In this document: positions 7,058 through 15,137 of the stretch, piece by piece
Numbering within the stretch: position 1 is the stretch's first letter
Layout: each line of letters starts with the position of its first letter
Origin: Bacillota bacterium
Lineage (GTDB): Bacteria; Bacillota; Bacilli; Bacillales; Cytobacillaceae
Length of the DNA stretch: 64,000 nt
Assembly (NCBI GenBank): GCA_030705955.1
Contig: JAUZPL010000011.1
Location: 20,032 to 84,031 of the forward strand
Direction: 5' to 3'
The notes under the pieces: generated by a model
Database searches by the model: none
Seen by the model: the letters and a program-made list of their open reading frames with translations, nothing else
What the model was told of the DNA's origin: nothing
Made by a program: the position numbers and the translations under genes

Positions 7058-7116
7058 AGAAAAACTTGGCATTCACCAAGTCCTTAGGCGGCGAATGCCT
7101 TAGTTTTTCTTATGCG
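7058..7116. repeat. Intergenic hairpin repeat, copy 1
   Basis: About 59 bases holding a CTTGG-CCAAG hairpin, CCTTAGGC, then GCCTTAGTTT and CTTATGCG. It shares these blocks with the copy at 7194-7251. A non-coding dispersed element is likely. Confidence 0.6.
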
Positions 7117-7193
7117 ATTTTAATAGTTGATTTCAATAACGGAAGTTAACACCCTTTAGTGCTTTAATAAAGTTAAACTTTCCTATAAGCTAA

Positions 7194-7251
7194 AGAAATC
7201 TTGGCTGGCGCCAAGCCTTAGCACAGGCTATTGCCTAGTTGCCCTTATGCG
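7194..7251. repeat. Intergenic hairpin repeat, copy 2
   Basis: Same orientation and 136 bases after copy 1: CTTGGC-TGGC-GCCAAG, CCTTAG, an AGGC-GCCT stem, AGTT and CTTATGCG. Stems are kept although loops and some paired bases differ, which suggests the structure matters. The 462 bases from 6910 to 7371 hold no gene that I can see. Confidence 0.6.
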
Positions 7252-7371
7252 TTCAGAATTTATGGATATAAATTCTAATTAGCTAAAAAAGCATGGTCCC
7301 TCAACTTTCGGATACCCTAAAACTGAGCAATTCAAACATTGCTCAAATTCATTCGTCGGGAGTGATGTATC

Positions 7372-7566
7372 ATGGGTAGAAACAAACTTTTGGTTCCTGG
7401 TGCAGAAAATGCATTGGATCAAATGAAAAATGAAATTGCCAATGAGTTTGGAGTTCAACTTGGTGCAGATACGACCGCTCGAGCAAATGGTTCTGTGGGC
7501 GGAGAAATGACAAAACGTTTGATCGCCATAGCAGAACAGCAACTTGGAAATCAAGATAATCAGTAA
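7372..7566 (+). CDS. Alpha/beta-type small acid-soluble spore protein
   Basis: A 64-residue DNA-binding spore protein that coats DNA in the forespore and is degraded at germination. Hallmarks are [19 protein letters not shown], containing the germination-protease site (NEIANEFG), and [20 protein letters not shown]. The ribosome site is GGGAGTG. An inverted repeat GAGCAAT-ATTGCTC sits about 30 bases upstream of the start. Sigma-G control is expected from the family, but I could not place a convincing promoter. Confidence 0.95.
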   Translation: MGRNKLLVPGAENALDQMKNEIANEFGVQLGADTTARANGSVGGEMTKRLIAIAEQQLGNQDNQ

Positions 7567-7582
7567 TATTTGATTTCTGAAA

Positions 7583-7646
7583 AAGAGGAGGGAGCTCCTC
7601 TTCTTACAAAAAAGCAATGCGAATTCACTTTTCGCATTGCTTTTTT
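7583..7646. terminator. Terminators between the spore protein and CoA transferase genes
   Basis: AAGAGGAG-GGAG-CTCCTCTT (7583-7602) is followed by AAAAAAGCAATGCGAA and its exact complement ending in a T-run (7608-7646), which works in both directions between convergent genes. Confidence 0.9.
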
Positions 7647-7651
7647 GTAAA

Positions 7652-9178
7652 CTATTTTACTCCCTCTTCAACTCCCTGAAGCATGGTCCCATTTTTAGCA
7701 AAATTGATATGCCAAGAAAGTGCTTTTTCCAAAACATGTGGTGTTTGCCCCCCACTTATAAGGGCTTCATCATAATATTCGCGTAGTTGTTCTCGGTACA
7801 TTGGATGAACACATTTGTTAATAATGAGCTCTACCCTTTCTCTTGGAGCCAAACCGCGTAAATCCGCGTATCCTTGTTCGGTTACCAGCACATCTACATC
7901 ATGCTCTGTATGATCCACGTGTGAAACAAATGGAACAATACTTGAAATTTTTCCGCCTTTTGCAATGGACTTTGTTACAAATATGGCGAGACGGGCATTT
8001 CTAGCAAAATCGCCCGATCCGCCAATCCCATTCATCATATGTGTCCCAGAGACATGGGTTGAATTTACATTCCCATATATATCAGCCTCTAGGGCTGTAT
8101 TAATTGAAATCAAGCCCATTCGACGTATTAATTCAGGATGATTCGAAATCTCCTGTGGTCTTAAGATTAACTTTTCTTTATATTTTTCGAAGTTACCAAA
8201 AACTTCTTTCATCTTTTTTTCTGATAGCGTAATAGAACAACATGAAGCAAATTTCACCTTTCCTGCATCTATTAATTCAAAAACGGCATCTTGTAATACT
8301 TCTGAATACACTTCTAGATTAGAAAACTCTGAATCAAGTAAACCATTTAGGACAGCATTTGCAATAGAGCCAATTCCAGATTGCAGTGGAGCAAGGTGAT
8401 TAGTAAGTCTCCCAGCTTCGATTTCTTTTCTCAGAAAGTCAATTAAATGGTGAGCCATAATAAGTGTTTCTTCATCAGGAGCAGCGATATTTGATGGTGA
8501 ATCCAATTGATTAGTAAAAACAATACCTTTTATTTTTTTTATATCTACTGGAATCCCAATTGTTCCTATTCGGTCATCTGGTTTCATTAAAGGAATTGGA
8601 GCACGTTCCCCTTGTGGGCCTGGCGAGTATAAATCATGCACCCCAATTAATGACTCCGATTGGGCAATGTTAATTTCTACGATAATTCCTTTAGCATACT
8701 GAGCAAATACCATGGAGTTTCCAATAGAGCTTGTCGGAATGATCATTCCGTCTTCTGTAATACCAACAGCCTCCACTATCGCAAAATCGATTGAGTCTAA
8801 TACATCTCCCCGAACCCATTCAGATGTTTGAGATAAATGATGGTCTGTAAAATAAAATTCCCCTTGGTTAATTTTCTTTCGCATGGTCGGATCCGCTTGG
8901 AAAGGTAGTCTCTTCTTAATAATCCCTAATTCTGCAAAAACTTTATCTATGTCAGAACCTAATGATGCTCCAGTAAAAACGTTTACCTTGAAGGATTCAG
9001 TTTCTGCCCTTTTTGCTAAAGCAAAAGGAACCGCTTTGGCATCTCCTGCCCTTGTAAAGCCACTTAATCCCAGAGTCATTCCATCCTGAATCCAAGATGC
9101 AGCCTCCTCAGCTGAAACAATACGGTCCAACAATCTTCCATCTTTAATTCTCAAATATTGATTTTGCACTAATCCCAT
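7652..9178 (-). CDS. Acetyl-CoA hydrolase/transferase family protein (succinyl-CoA:acetate CoA-transferase-like)
   Basis: A 508-residue CoA transferase of the acetyl-CoA hydrolase family (Cat1/AarC type), which moves CoA between short carboxylic acids. Recognisable parts are DGMTLGLSGFTRAGDAKAVP at the N-terminus, APLQSGIGSIANAVLNGL in the middle, and MNGIGGSGDFARNARLAIF and LVTEQGYADLRGLAPRERV at the C-terminus. The exact acid pair is not predictable; succinate/acetate is the common case. It lies downstream of a LytTR regulator, behind a perfect catabolite-repression site and two LytTR-like direct repeats. Confidence 0.88.
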   Translation of the reverse strand: MGLVQNQYLRIKDGRLLDRIVSAEEAASWIQDGMTLGLSGFTRAGDAKAVPFALAKRAETESFKVNVFTGASLGSDIDKVFAELGIIKKRLPFQADPTMRKKINQGEFYFTDHHLSQTSEWVRGDVLDSIDFAIVEAVGITEDGMIIPTSSIGNSMVFAQYAKGIIVEINIAQSESLIGVHDLYSPGPQGERAPIPLMKPDDRIGTIGIPVDIKKIKGIVFTNQLDSPSNIAAPDEETLIMAHHLIDFLRKEIEAGRLTNHLAPLQSGIGSIANAVLNGLLDSEFSNLEVYSEVLQDAVFELIDAGKVKFASCCSITLSEKKMKEVFGNFEKYKEKLILRPQEISNHPELIRRMGLISINTALEADIYGNVNSTHVSGTHMMNGIGGSGDFARNARLAIFVTKSIAKGGKISSIVPFVSHVDHTEHDVDVLVTEQGYADLRGLAPRERVELIINKCVHPMYREQLREYYDEALISGGQTPHVLEKALSWHINFAKNGTMLQGVEEGVK

Positions 9179-9204
9179 CCCTCTTTCTTCCCCTTTTAAA
9201 ACAT

Positions 9205-9218
9205 TGTAAGCGATTTCA
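9205..9218 (+). promoter_or_regulatory. CcpA binding site (cre)
   Basis: TGTAAGCGATTTCA fits the consensus TGWAANCGNTNWCA at every position. It lies 27 bases upstream of the CoA transferase start, where CcpA binding would block transcription when preferred sugars are present. Confidence 0.8.
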
Positions 9219-9235
9219 ATTTCCGAATAGGGTTT

Positions 9236-9267
9236 TTAGGATGGAATTAGATAAAATTAGGATAGAA
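9236..9267. promoter_or_regulatory. Probable LytTR regulator binding site: two direct repeats 21 bp apart
   Basis: TTAGGATGGAA (9236-9246) and TTAGGATAGAA (9257-9267) start exactly 21 bases apart, about two helical turns, which is the arrangement used by LytTR-domain regulators. They sit between the LytTR gene and the CoA transferase gene, just upstream of the cre site. Confidence 0.6.
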
Positions 9268-9297
9268 CAGGGGAATTTCCTGATAAGTTAGAAAATT

Positions 9298-9942
9298 TTA
9301 GAATCCAAGTAATTTTCGGAAATACGCTGAGTAGGTTTGACTTACAGGGATTCGAGTGTTATCTTTCATCAACAAAACTAAGGTCGAATGTGAATCAGGG
9401 TAAATTTCCTTTATAAAATGAACGTTTACGATAAAGGACCTGTGACATCGAACAAAAAAACCCTTTGGTAAGAAGTATTCAAATTCATTTAAAGGATATT
9501 TATGGGTGCCTGTAATACTTTCAGTATAAACATATGTTTTTCGGTCCTTTGCTTCAAGGTACATTACATTTGAAAATGGAATCGGAATCCAGCCATCATT
9601 TATTTTTACTGTTACAACTGATTTTGCATCTGTAAGAGCTGGAAAAATCGCTGTCACACAGCCTACTATCATACCATCATGAAGATAAGGAACAGCCATG
9701 CCATGATAAGGAACTCCAAAAATATTTCGGTCGATAAATTCAGAGATTTTCCGTTGGGAAATTAAGGCCTTATGGGTTATCGTCCCTTCTTTAATTGGAT
9801 CCCCAGGTATAATTTTCAAATCAATTCGTTTACTTGGTCGATAATAAATATATTCTTTTTCATTAGAAACCGCGATAGAAGTTTCATCAGAAAACAATTC
9901 CCCAACAACATCTAAAAGGGATAAAAATGTGGATCTTTCCAT
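9298..9942 (-). CDS. LytTR-domain transcriptional regulator with N-terminal sensor
   Basis: A 214-residue regulator. The C-terminal LytTR DNA-binding domain is clear from IPFSNVMYLEAKDRKTYVYT, FFVRCHRSFIVNVHFIKEI and RIPVSQTYSAYFRKLLG. Residues 1-110 look like a PAS/GAF-type ligand-sensing domain (GMAVPYLHDGMIVGCVTAIF) rather than a phosphoreceiver, so it probably binds a small molecule directly. It is the gene immediately upstream of the CoA transferase, with LytTR-like repeats in the gap, so I infer that it controls that gene. Confidence 0.85.
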   Translation of the reverse strand: MERSTFLSLLDVVGELFSDETSIAVSNEKEYIYYRPSKRIDLKIIPGDPIKEGTITHKALISQRKISEFIDRNIFGVPYHGMAVPYLHDGMIVGCVTAIFPALTDAKSVVTVKINDGWIPIPFSNVMYLEAKDRKTYVYTESITGTHKYPLNEFEYFLPKGFFVRCHRSFIVNVHFIKEIYPDSHSTLVLLMKDNTRIPVSQTYSAYFRKLLGF

Positions 9943-10028
9943 TTTGACAACCCTTTCTTTTTCTCTATATACATCTATTATACAGTGTTGTTATCCCTTT
10001 GAACATTTTGTGAACAGGATTTCTCCAC

Positions 10029-11480
10029 CTATTGATTTGCCAATATCCAAACCATTTTATCTTCTATTCTTTTCCCTTGCGTTTCATCCAGTAAATTGTT
10101 TAGAAGAATAGAAAAAATTAACCTTTGTCCAGTTCTTGTTTCCACATAGCCAGATAAAGTGCTTACTGTTGATAAGGTGCCTGTTTTTGCTTGTACTCTG
10201 CCTTGAATGGTTTTCATTCGTTTTCTTAATGATCCTCCAATCATTTTTTCACTTTTTCCTGCAACAGGTAAGGCATTAAAATAAGATGGAAACCATTTTT
10301 CTCTCTGAATTGAATATAAAAGATAGGAGATTTGATTAGCAGGAATTAGATCCACATGAGAAATACCTGATCCATCACGAAGAACCATTGTCTTTGAAGT
10401 GAGACCGAATTTAGGAAGTACTCCTCTTAATACCTCCAGTCCCCTTTTCCAGCTTCCTTCTCCTTTTTTCACTTTCCCCATTTCCTTAATCAATACCTCC
10501 GCGTGACCATTGTTGCTTAATTTTAAAAATGGGATAAGCAATTGTTTTAATGGGATGGAATGATGTATAGATAAAAGGGTAGCATTCTGTGGTGAATACC
10601 CTCTTTTCGTGCTTCCTACAATTTTTATATGTTGAGTTTTTAATGATTGTCGAAAGAGGTTGAGAGCATAGGAGGTCGGATCCCAAATACCAATCCATTC
10701 CCTTATTTTTTTGGAACGAATAGGAATCGTACCACGAATAGTAATAATATTTTTTGCATGTTCCCTTTTGATCGTTATTTTCTTCTTTTCTTTGGCTGAA
10801 ACCGTTATAGCTTGATTGATTATTTTCACATAGTTTGTCTTAGGTGTGATTCTAACTTTTGCAGGGTAACCTGCTTTATTGCCTGGAAAGACATTAATTA
10901 TTACACTTCCTGCGTCAAAATCTTTATTGGGAGACGCTGTTAAAGCTGAAACCTGTGCACCATAATACGTTGTTTCGTCACTCCAAGGTAAATCAATAGA
11001 ATATCGAACATCATCATACCAAGTATCGTCTCCAATTAAATCACCCCTTACCTTCTTTATTCCAGAGCGTTTAAGTTCCTCTGCCATACTTGTAAAGTTT
11101 GATTTTAACAGGGTTGGATCACCTTTCCCTTTTAAATACAGGTTGCCATTAAGAGTATGCTTTTTCACAATTCCATTTGTAAGAATCTCTGTTGAAAAAG
11201 AATAATTTTCTCCCAAAGTAGAAAGTGCTGCAGCTGCTGTTAAAAGTTTCATATTTGATGCGGGACGTAGCCTTATGTCCCCTAAATGGTCATAAAGTAA
11301 TTGTCCATTAGTTGCTTGTCGGATACTAACTCCAGCAATTGCTCCGTTTAAGGCAGGCTCTGTTCTTAAAAGATAATCAATTTGTGAAGAAAGAGTGCTT
11401 TGAGTTGCAGCCTCGCTGGGAATAACCGAGATTATTATTAAAATGAAAGCGAAAAAAATGGATATTAGTTTTTTTATCAA
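10029..11480 (-). CDS. dacC: D-alanyl-D-alanine carboxypeptidase/endopeptidase (PBP4a, DacC-like)
   Basis: A low-molecular-weight class C penicillin-binding protein that trims peptidoglycan cross-links. The three active-site motifs are present: SNMK in [16 protein letters not shown] in [12 protein letters not shown], and KTG in [19 protein letters not shown]. An N-terminal signal peptide ([19 protein letters not shown]) precedes the mature protein. I prefer the TTG at 11480 because AGAGAGGT lies seven bases upstream; the ATG at 11498 has no spaced ribosome site. Length about 483 residues, as in the family. Confidence 0.9.
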   Translation of the reverse strand: MIKKLISIFFAFILIIISVIPSEAATQSTLSSQIDYLLRTEPALNGAIAGVSIRQATNGQLLYDHLGDIRLRPASNMKLLTAAAALSTLGENYSFSTEILTNGIVKKHTLNGNLYLKGKGDPTLLKSNFTSMAEELKRSGIKKVRGDLIGDDTWYDDVRYSIDLPWSDETTYYGAQVSALTASPNKDFDAGSVIINVFPGNKAGYPAKVRITPKTNYVKIINQAITVSAKEKKKITIKREHAKNIITIRGTIPIRSKKIREWIGIWDPTSYALNLFRQSLKTQHIKIVGSTKRGYSPQNATLLSIHHSIPLKQLLIPFLKLSNNGHAEVLIKEMGKVKKGEGSWKRGLEVLRGVLPKFGLTSKTMVLRDGSGISHVDLIPANQISYLLYSIQREKWFPSYFNALPVAGKSEKMIGGSLRKRMKTIQGRVQAKTGTLSTVSTLSGYVETRTGQRLIFSILLNNLLDETQGKRIEDKMVWILANQ

Positions 11481-11579
11481 TTTTATTACCTCTCTCATGA
11501 AAAAAACTACACTACCTTATATTTCCACAAGGATGGAATTTTATATTTTTAATACAAATTTTAAAACTTACTTAAATAA

Positions 11580-11610
11580 ATCCCCGCCATAAAAGTTTAT
11601 GGCGGGGATT
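11580..11610. terminator. Hairpin terminator after the nitroreductase gene
   Basis: ATCCCCGCCATAAA pairs with TTTATGGCGGGGAT. It lies between the nitroreductase end and the dacC start, both on the minus strand. Confidence 0.75.
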
Positions 11611-11616
11611 GGAACA

Positions 11617-12144
11617 TTATTTATTAAATGTATCATAATGAATTATTTCATCTCTTGGCAATAATTTCTTGCTCTTGGGTTCATCGTTTGGATAACCAAA
11701 ACCTAGTATTGCAACAATTCTACGGTCTTCAGGTATTGACAAAGCTTCACGTACAAAATTCTCACGCTTCTTTGATTCTTCCTTATTCTCTGAATGATAA
11801 ACCGCACCAAATGCAGCACCAAGACCTAATTCAACAATCTCTAGCCAAATAAAGGCACTAGCAATGGAGGCATCTTGCAGCCAATACTTACTTACATCTG
11901 GTCTACCCGTAATGACAATTGCAGCAGCCGATTCTTTAAGCCAAGTAACATATGGGGTGGCATTTCCTAAATGTGTTAGCATTTTTTTATTCGTTACTAA
12001 GATAAACTCTCTGGAGGGTAAATTATTTCCTGCAGGAGCAAGATAAGCAGCATCGATTATTTTTTCTAGTTTTTCCATCTGGATCTGTTCGTCTTTAAAA
12101 CTGGTAATCTCACGTCTTAATTGGATTGCTTCTAAAATATCCAT
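11617..12144 (-). CDS. Nitroreductase-family protein
   Basis: A 175-residue flavin-dependent reductase of the nitroreductase fold. The FMN-binding start is LEAIQLRREITSFKDE, where the usual RRS/RRT is RRE, followed by AAYLAPAGNNLPSREFILV and the C-terminal AILGFGYPNDEPKSKKLLPR. A good AAGGAGG site precedes the ATG. Substrate unknown; quinones or nitroaromatics are typical. Confidence 0.88.
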   Translation of the reverse strand: MDILEAIQLRREITSFKDEQIQMEKLEKIIDAAYLAPAGNNLPSREFILVTNKKMLTHLGNATPYVTWLKESAAAIVITGRPDVSKYWLQDASIASAFIWLEIVELGLGAAFGAVYHSENKEESKKRENFVREALSIPEDRRIVAILGFGYPNDEPKSKKLLPRDEIIHYDTFNK

Positions 12145-12190
12145 TGTTTATCCTCCTTCTAAATTCTTTTCTCCAATATACCATGAAAAC

Positions 12191-12228
12191 AAATAGGATA
12201 AGTAGGAAAATTCCTGCTTATCCTATTT
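12191..12228 (-). terminator. Terminator overlapping the helicase stop
   Basis: AAATAGGATAAG pairs with CTTATCCTATTT, and the AGGAA-TTCCT pairs extend the inner stem. It spans the end of the helicase gene. Confidence 0.75.
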
Positions 12229-14808
12229 GAAATCTCTATAGTCTTCCTGATTTCTTCTCCGATACCTTGCAGCATGGCAGGCATCACAAATCTGAAAATT
12301 ACTTTCCCAAGGGATTTTTCTGCCGCAGTTTTTGCATTTCTTCGAAAAATTTTTCACATCTGTTTTTAACCGTTCATGTACCTGGTCACTTATTTCTGCG
12401 CGGATTCGTTCCCAGTAATGTGCCTCAGTTGCCTGACCTAATCGATATAAAAAGAGGAGATGCAGGCCAATTGCCTTATAGGTAAGTTCCAGCTCTTCCA
12501 AATTTCTCTTTTTAATAGAAGGTTCTGGAAGTTCTTCCCCTTTTACAATCGCATACATTGTTTCTTCCCATTGATGAATTAATTGGGGTTCTCTTGACGA
12601 AAAAGGCAAATGTAAAAATCCATAAAGGTCAGTCAATGATAGCCGCCCTTCAATTTCTGTTCCTTGAATGATTTCATAAAGATCTCTTTCTTCCAAAAGA
12701 CTTGCCTTTTTTGTGCCAGTTGGGCTTTGAAATTGTTTCCACAGCTCAAAAAAAGTTCCAAGGTCATGATAGTATTGTTGAAAACGTTCAAAAACAGAAT
12801 TGGTCGGGGCGATGGCAAATGAATGGACAGGTTCATCCTCTTGTAATAGCAATCGTCTCATTTCTTTAATATCTGCAGTAAAAGCAACTTTCCCTACATC
12901 ATAAATACCTTTTCTTCCAGCACGACCAGCAATTTGCTTTACCTCTTGTGAAGTGAGCTGTCTCCTTTTTGTTCCGTCAAATTTTTCATTTTCTAAAAAA
13001 ACGATTCGATGAATAGGTAGATTCAATCCCATTCCAATTGCATCTGTTGCAACAATGATCTTTGTATTTCCATTAATAAATTGTTCAATTTGTTTTTTTC
13101 TTGTTTCGGGTGGCATGCTTCCATATATCATACTGACTGAATATCCATCATTTTGCAGTCTTGCTGCGGTTTCTAGAACACGCCTTCTTGAAAAGCAGAT
13201 CAATGCGTCACCTTTTTTTATATTTTTAATAGAAAATTCTTTTGATTCTACTTCAAGTGGGGTGTCACGGGTGTATTCATGAATATCAATATCAGCATCC
13301 CCTAATAATTGAAGAAGCATCTTTTTCGCATTCTTGCTTCCTATAATATGGACTTCATTTGCATTTGTTTTTGTGATCGCCTTATACCAAGAAAAACCTC
13401 GATCCTTATCCGTTATCATTTGCGCTTCATCAATAACCACAACATCATAAAATTCTTTTTCATGAAACATTTCAACTGTACAAGAAATATGTCTAGCATT
13501 TGCAACTGTTTTTTCTTCTTCTCCTGTTTTTAAAGAGCAAGGGGTACCCTCATCATTTAACTTATCAAATACTTCGAGTGCTAAAAGACGTAGTGGTGCT
13601 AGGTAAATCCCGCTTTCGGCTTCCTTCATTTTCTCAAGAGCATGATGTGTTTTCCCAGTATTTGTTTCACCAATATGAAGAACATAATGAATTTTTCTTC
13701 GAACAGAAGGATCGTATTCTTGGCCAAAAATATCCTCCATCATGCGAGCTTCTTCTGCTCTTTTTTGTTTTAATACTGCTAATTCTTCCGCCTTTTTTGT
13801 TTCCCTTGCCACTAGGTCACGGGTATACATTTCTTTATGAATATCTAAATTAAATGGCACCTCTGCCAAGGTTAGTAAATCTCGAACATATTCTTCCTGG
13901 ATATCCTCAAGAAATTCTGCCTCTACATCAAATAAAAGCTCACCTATACATCTCTTAACGTAAGCTGGAGATATTTTTTCTTGAAATGTTTTCTCAAATT
14001 CATCTTTAAATTCTGATGTTAGCTGATTTAGTATTATTTTAGGTAAAAGTTCTGATAAAGTACTTCCAATAAATCGTTCATATTCATAGTAAAATGTTTC
14101 ATATTCAAAATAACCGCGTCCCCAGTGAACGGTTTTATGAATATTACCTGTTAATTCATTAAAAAAGTATGAAAGTGTAGTATAGGCAGATGGCTGAAAA
14201 GCCCCTTCCTCTACTAATTTATCTTCTAATGCAAAGGTATCGGTGTTTTGATATTTTTTCCTCTTTTTAAAATCAGCAGAAAGATGTTTCGCAACTAAAT
14301 GGCGGACATTTAAATATAAAAGCTCGACATTGTTTTCAACAAAAGAAAGGGCTAGATTTTCTAATTCATTTTGAAAATAAATTTTTTTCTTATTAAGTTT
14401 TTCTTCCTCCTCATGCTGAAAAAAAGCTAATCGTGCTCTCTGATAACGGTCTTCCCATTCTTCATTCTGTTCTAAAAAAGTTTCGTCCATCCAATGAATA
14501 ACATTAAATGGTTTGTAATTTCGCAATTCATCTCGAAAAAGCTTATTTATGATTTTACGGTCAATTCCCTCAACCTCAAAGCCTCTTTCACTTAATAATT
14601 GTTTCTTCTCTTTTCTTGGGACGTCATTTGTTGCTTTGTTTAGCCATACATTAATCCAGATTTGTTCTATATATTTTTTTCTTTCAGATTTATAATGCTC
14701 ATAAGAGGCAATTTGGTCTCTTGCACCAAGATAAAGATTAATATCCTCTAAAATTTTTTTCTTTGTTTGTTCAATTGCTAGTGGATAAATCGTTGTTAAT
14801 TTATTCAA
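12223..14808 (-). CDS. Suv3-like ATP-dependent RNA helicase with C-terminal zinc ribbon
   Basis: An 861-residue superfamily 2 helicase. The core has HIGETNTGKTHHALEKM (Walker A), YLAPLRLLALE (Ia), VVIDEAQMITDKDRG (DEAQ box), GDALICFSRRRVLETA (IV), IVATDAIGMGLNLP (V) and QIAGRAGRKG (VI), the pattern of mitochondrial-type Suv3 helicases. About 370 residues of helical, coiled-coil-rich sequence without known motifs precede it. The C-terminus has CKNCGRKIPWESNFQICDAC, a four-cysteine zinc ribbon. Start is a TTG with AAGGGTG eight bases upstream. Its partner nuclease, if any, is not nearby. Confidence 0.85.
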   Translation of the reverse strand: MNKLTTIYPLAIEQTKKKILEDINLYLGARDQIASYEHYKSERKKYIEQIWINVWLNKATNDVPRKEKKQLLSERGFEVEGIDRKIINKLFRDELRNYKPFNVIHWMDETFLEQNEEWEDRYQRARLAFFQHEEEEKLNKKKIYFQNELENLALSFVENNVELLYLNVRHLVAKHLSADFKKRKKYQNTDTFALEDKLVEEGAFQPSAYTTLSYFFNELTGNIHKTVHWGRGYFEYETFYYEYERFIGSTLSELLPKIILNQLTSEFKDEFEKTFQEKISPAYVKRCIGELLFDVEAEFLEDIQEEYVRDLLTLAEVPFNLDIHKEMYTRDLVARETKKAEELAVLKQKRAEEARMMEDIFGQEYDPSVRRKIHYVLHIGETNTGKTHHALEKMKEAESGIYLAPLRLLALEVFDKLNDEGTPCSLKTGEEEKTVANARHISCTVEMFHEKEFYDVVVIDEAQMITDKDRGFSWYKAITKTNANEVHIIGSKNAKKMLLQLLGDADIDIHEYTRDTPLEVESKEFSIKNIKKGDALICFSRRRVLETAARLQNDGYSVSMIYGSMPPETRKKQIEQFINGNTKIIVATDAIGMGLNLPIHRIVFLENEKFDGTKRRQLTSQEVKQIAGRAGRKGIYDVGKVAFTADIKEMRRLLLQEDEPVHSFAIAPTNSVFERFQQYYHDLGTFFELWKQFQSPTGTKKASLLEERDLYEIIQGTEIEGRLSLTDLYGFLHLPFSSREPQLIHQWEETMYAIVKGEELPEPSIKKRNLEELELTYKAIGLHLLFLYRLGQATEAHYWERIRAEISDQVHERLKTDVKNFSKKCKNCGRKIPWESNFQICDACHAARYRRRNQEDYRDFK

Positions 14809-14848
14809 AAAATCACCCTTCCAGGTGCTATTTTAGCATATAAAAAAT

Positions 14849-15040
14849 TTAAATATTGTGTTCATCACAATATTTATCCACCAATTCCTCTATTTTATCA
14901 AGTTCAGGAAATTTACCAGAAAAATCAAATTTAATTTCTTCTATAAATTTATTTTGATTATAAACATGAATGGCGCCATTTTGTTGAATTATGCTATATT
15001 CCGGAACAAACCTATATCCACTACGTTCAATTGCTCCCAT
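14849..15040 (-). CDS. Small YbxH/DUF5370-like protein
   Basis: A 63-residue protein: MGAIERSGYRFVPEYSIIQQ, NGAIHVYNQNKFIEEIKFDF, SGKFPELDKIEELVDKYC. This matches my memory of the DUF5370 (B. subtilis YbxH) family of small conserved Bacillus proteins of unknown function. A GGGGGTTT ribosome site precedes the ATG. It has no membrane segment. Confidence 0.6.
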   Translation of the reverse strand: MGAIERSGYRFVPEYSIIQQNGAIHVYNQNKFIEEIKFDFSGKFPELDKIEELVDKYCDEHNI

Positions 15041-15094
15041 AAAGTAAACCCCCTTGTAACGTTTTCTTTAGTATGAGCAAAATACACTAAATTA

Positions 15095-15124
15095 AAAAGG
15101 GACACATACAAATGTATGTATCCC
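15095..15124 (-). terminator. Terminator of the ccpN-ppdK operon
   Basis: GGGATACATACA pairs with TGTATGTGTCCC (minus strand), followed by TTTTTAATTT. Confidence 0.85.
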
Positions 15125-15137
15125 CCTAAATATTGTC

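Noticed and set aside
7252..7371. Sigma-G promoter for the spore protein gene
   Set aside because: Candidate -35 and -10 elements did not match both consensus boxes at proper spacing, so no promoter is claimed.
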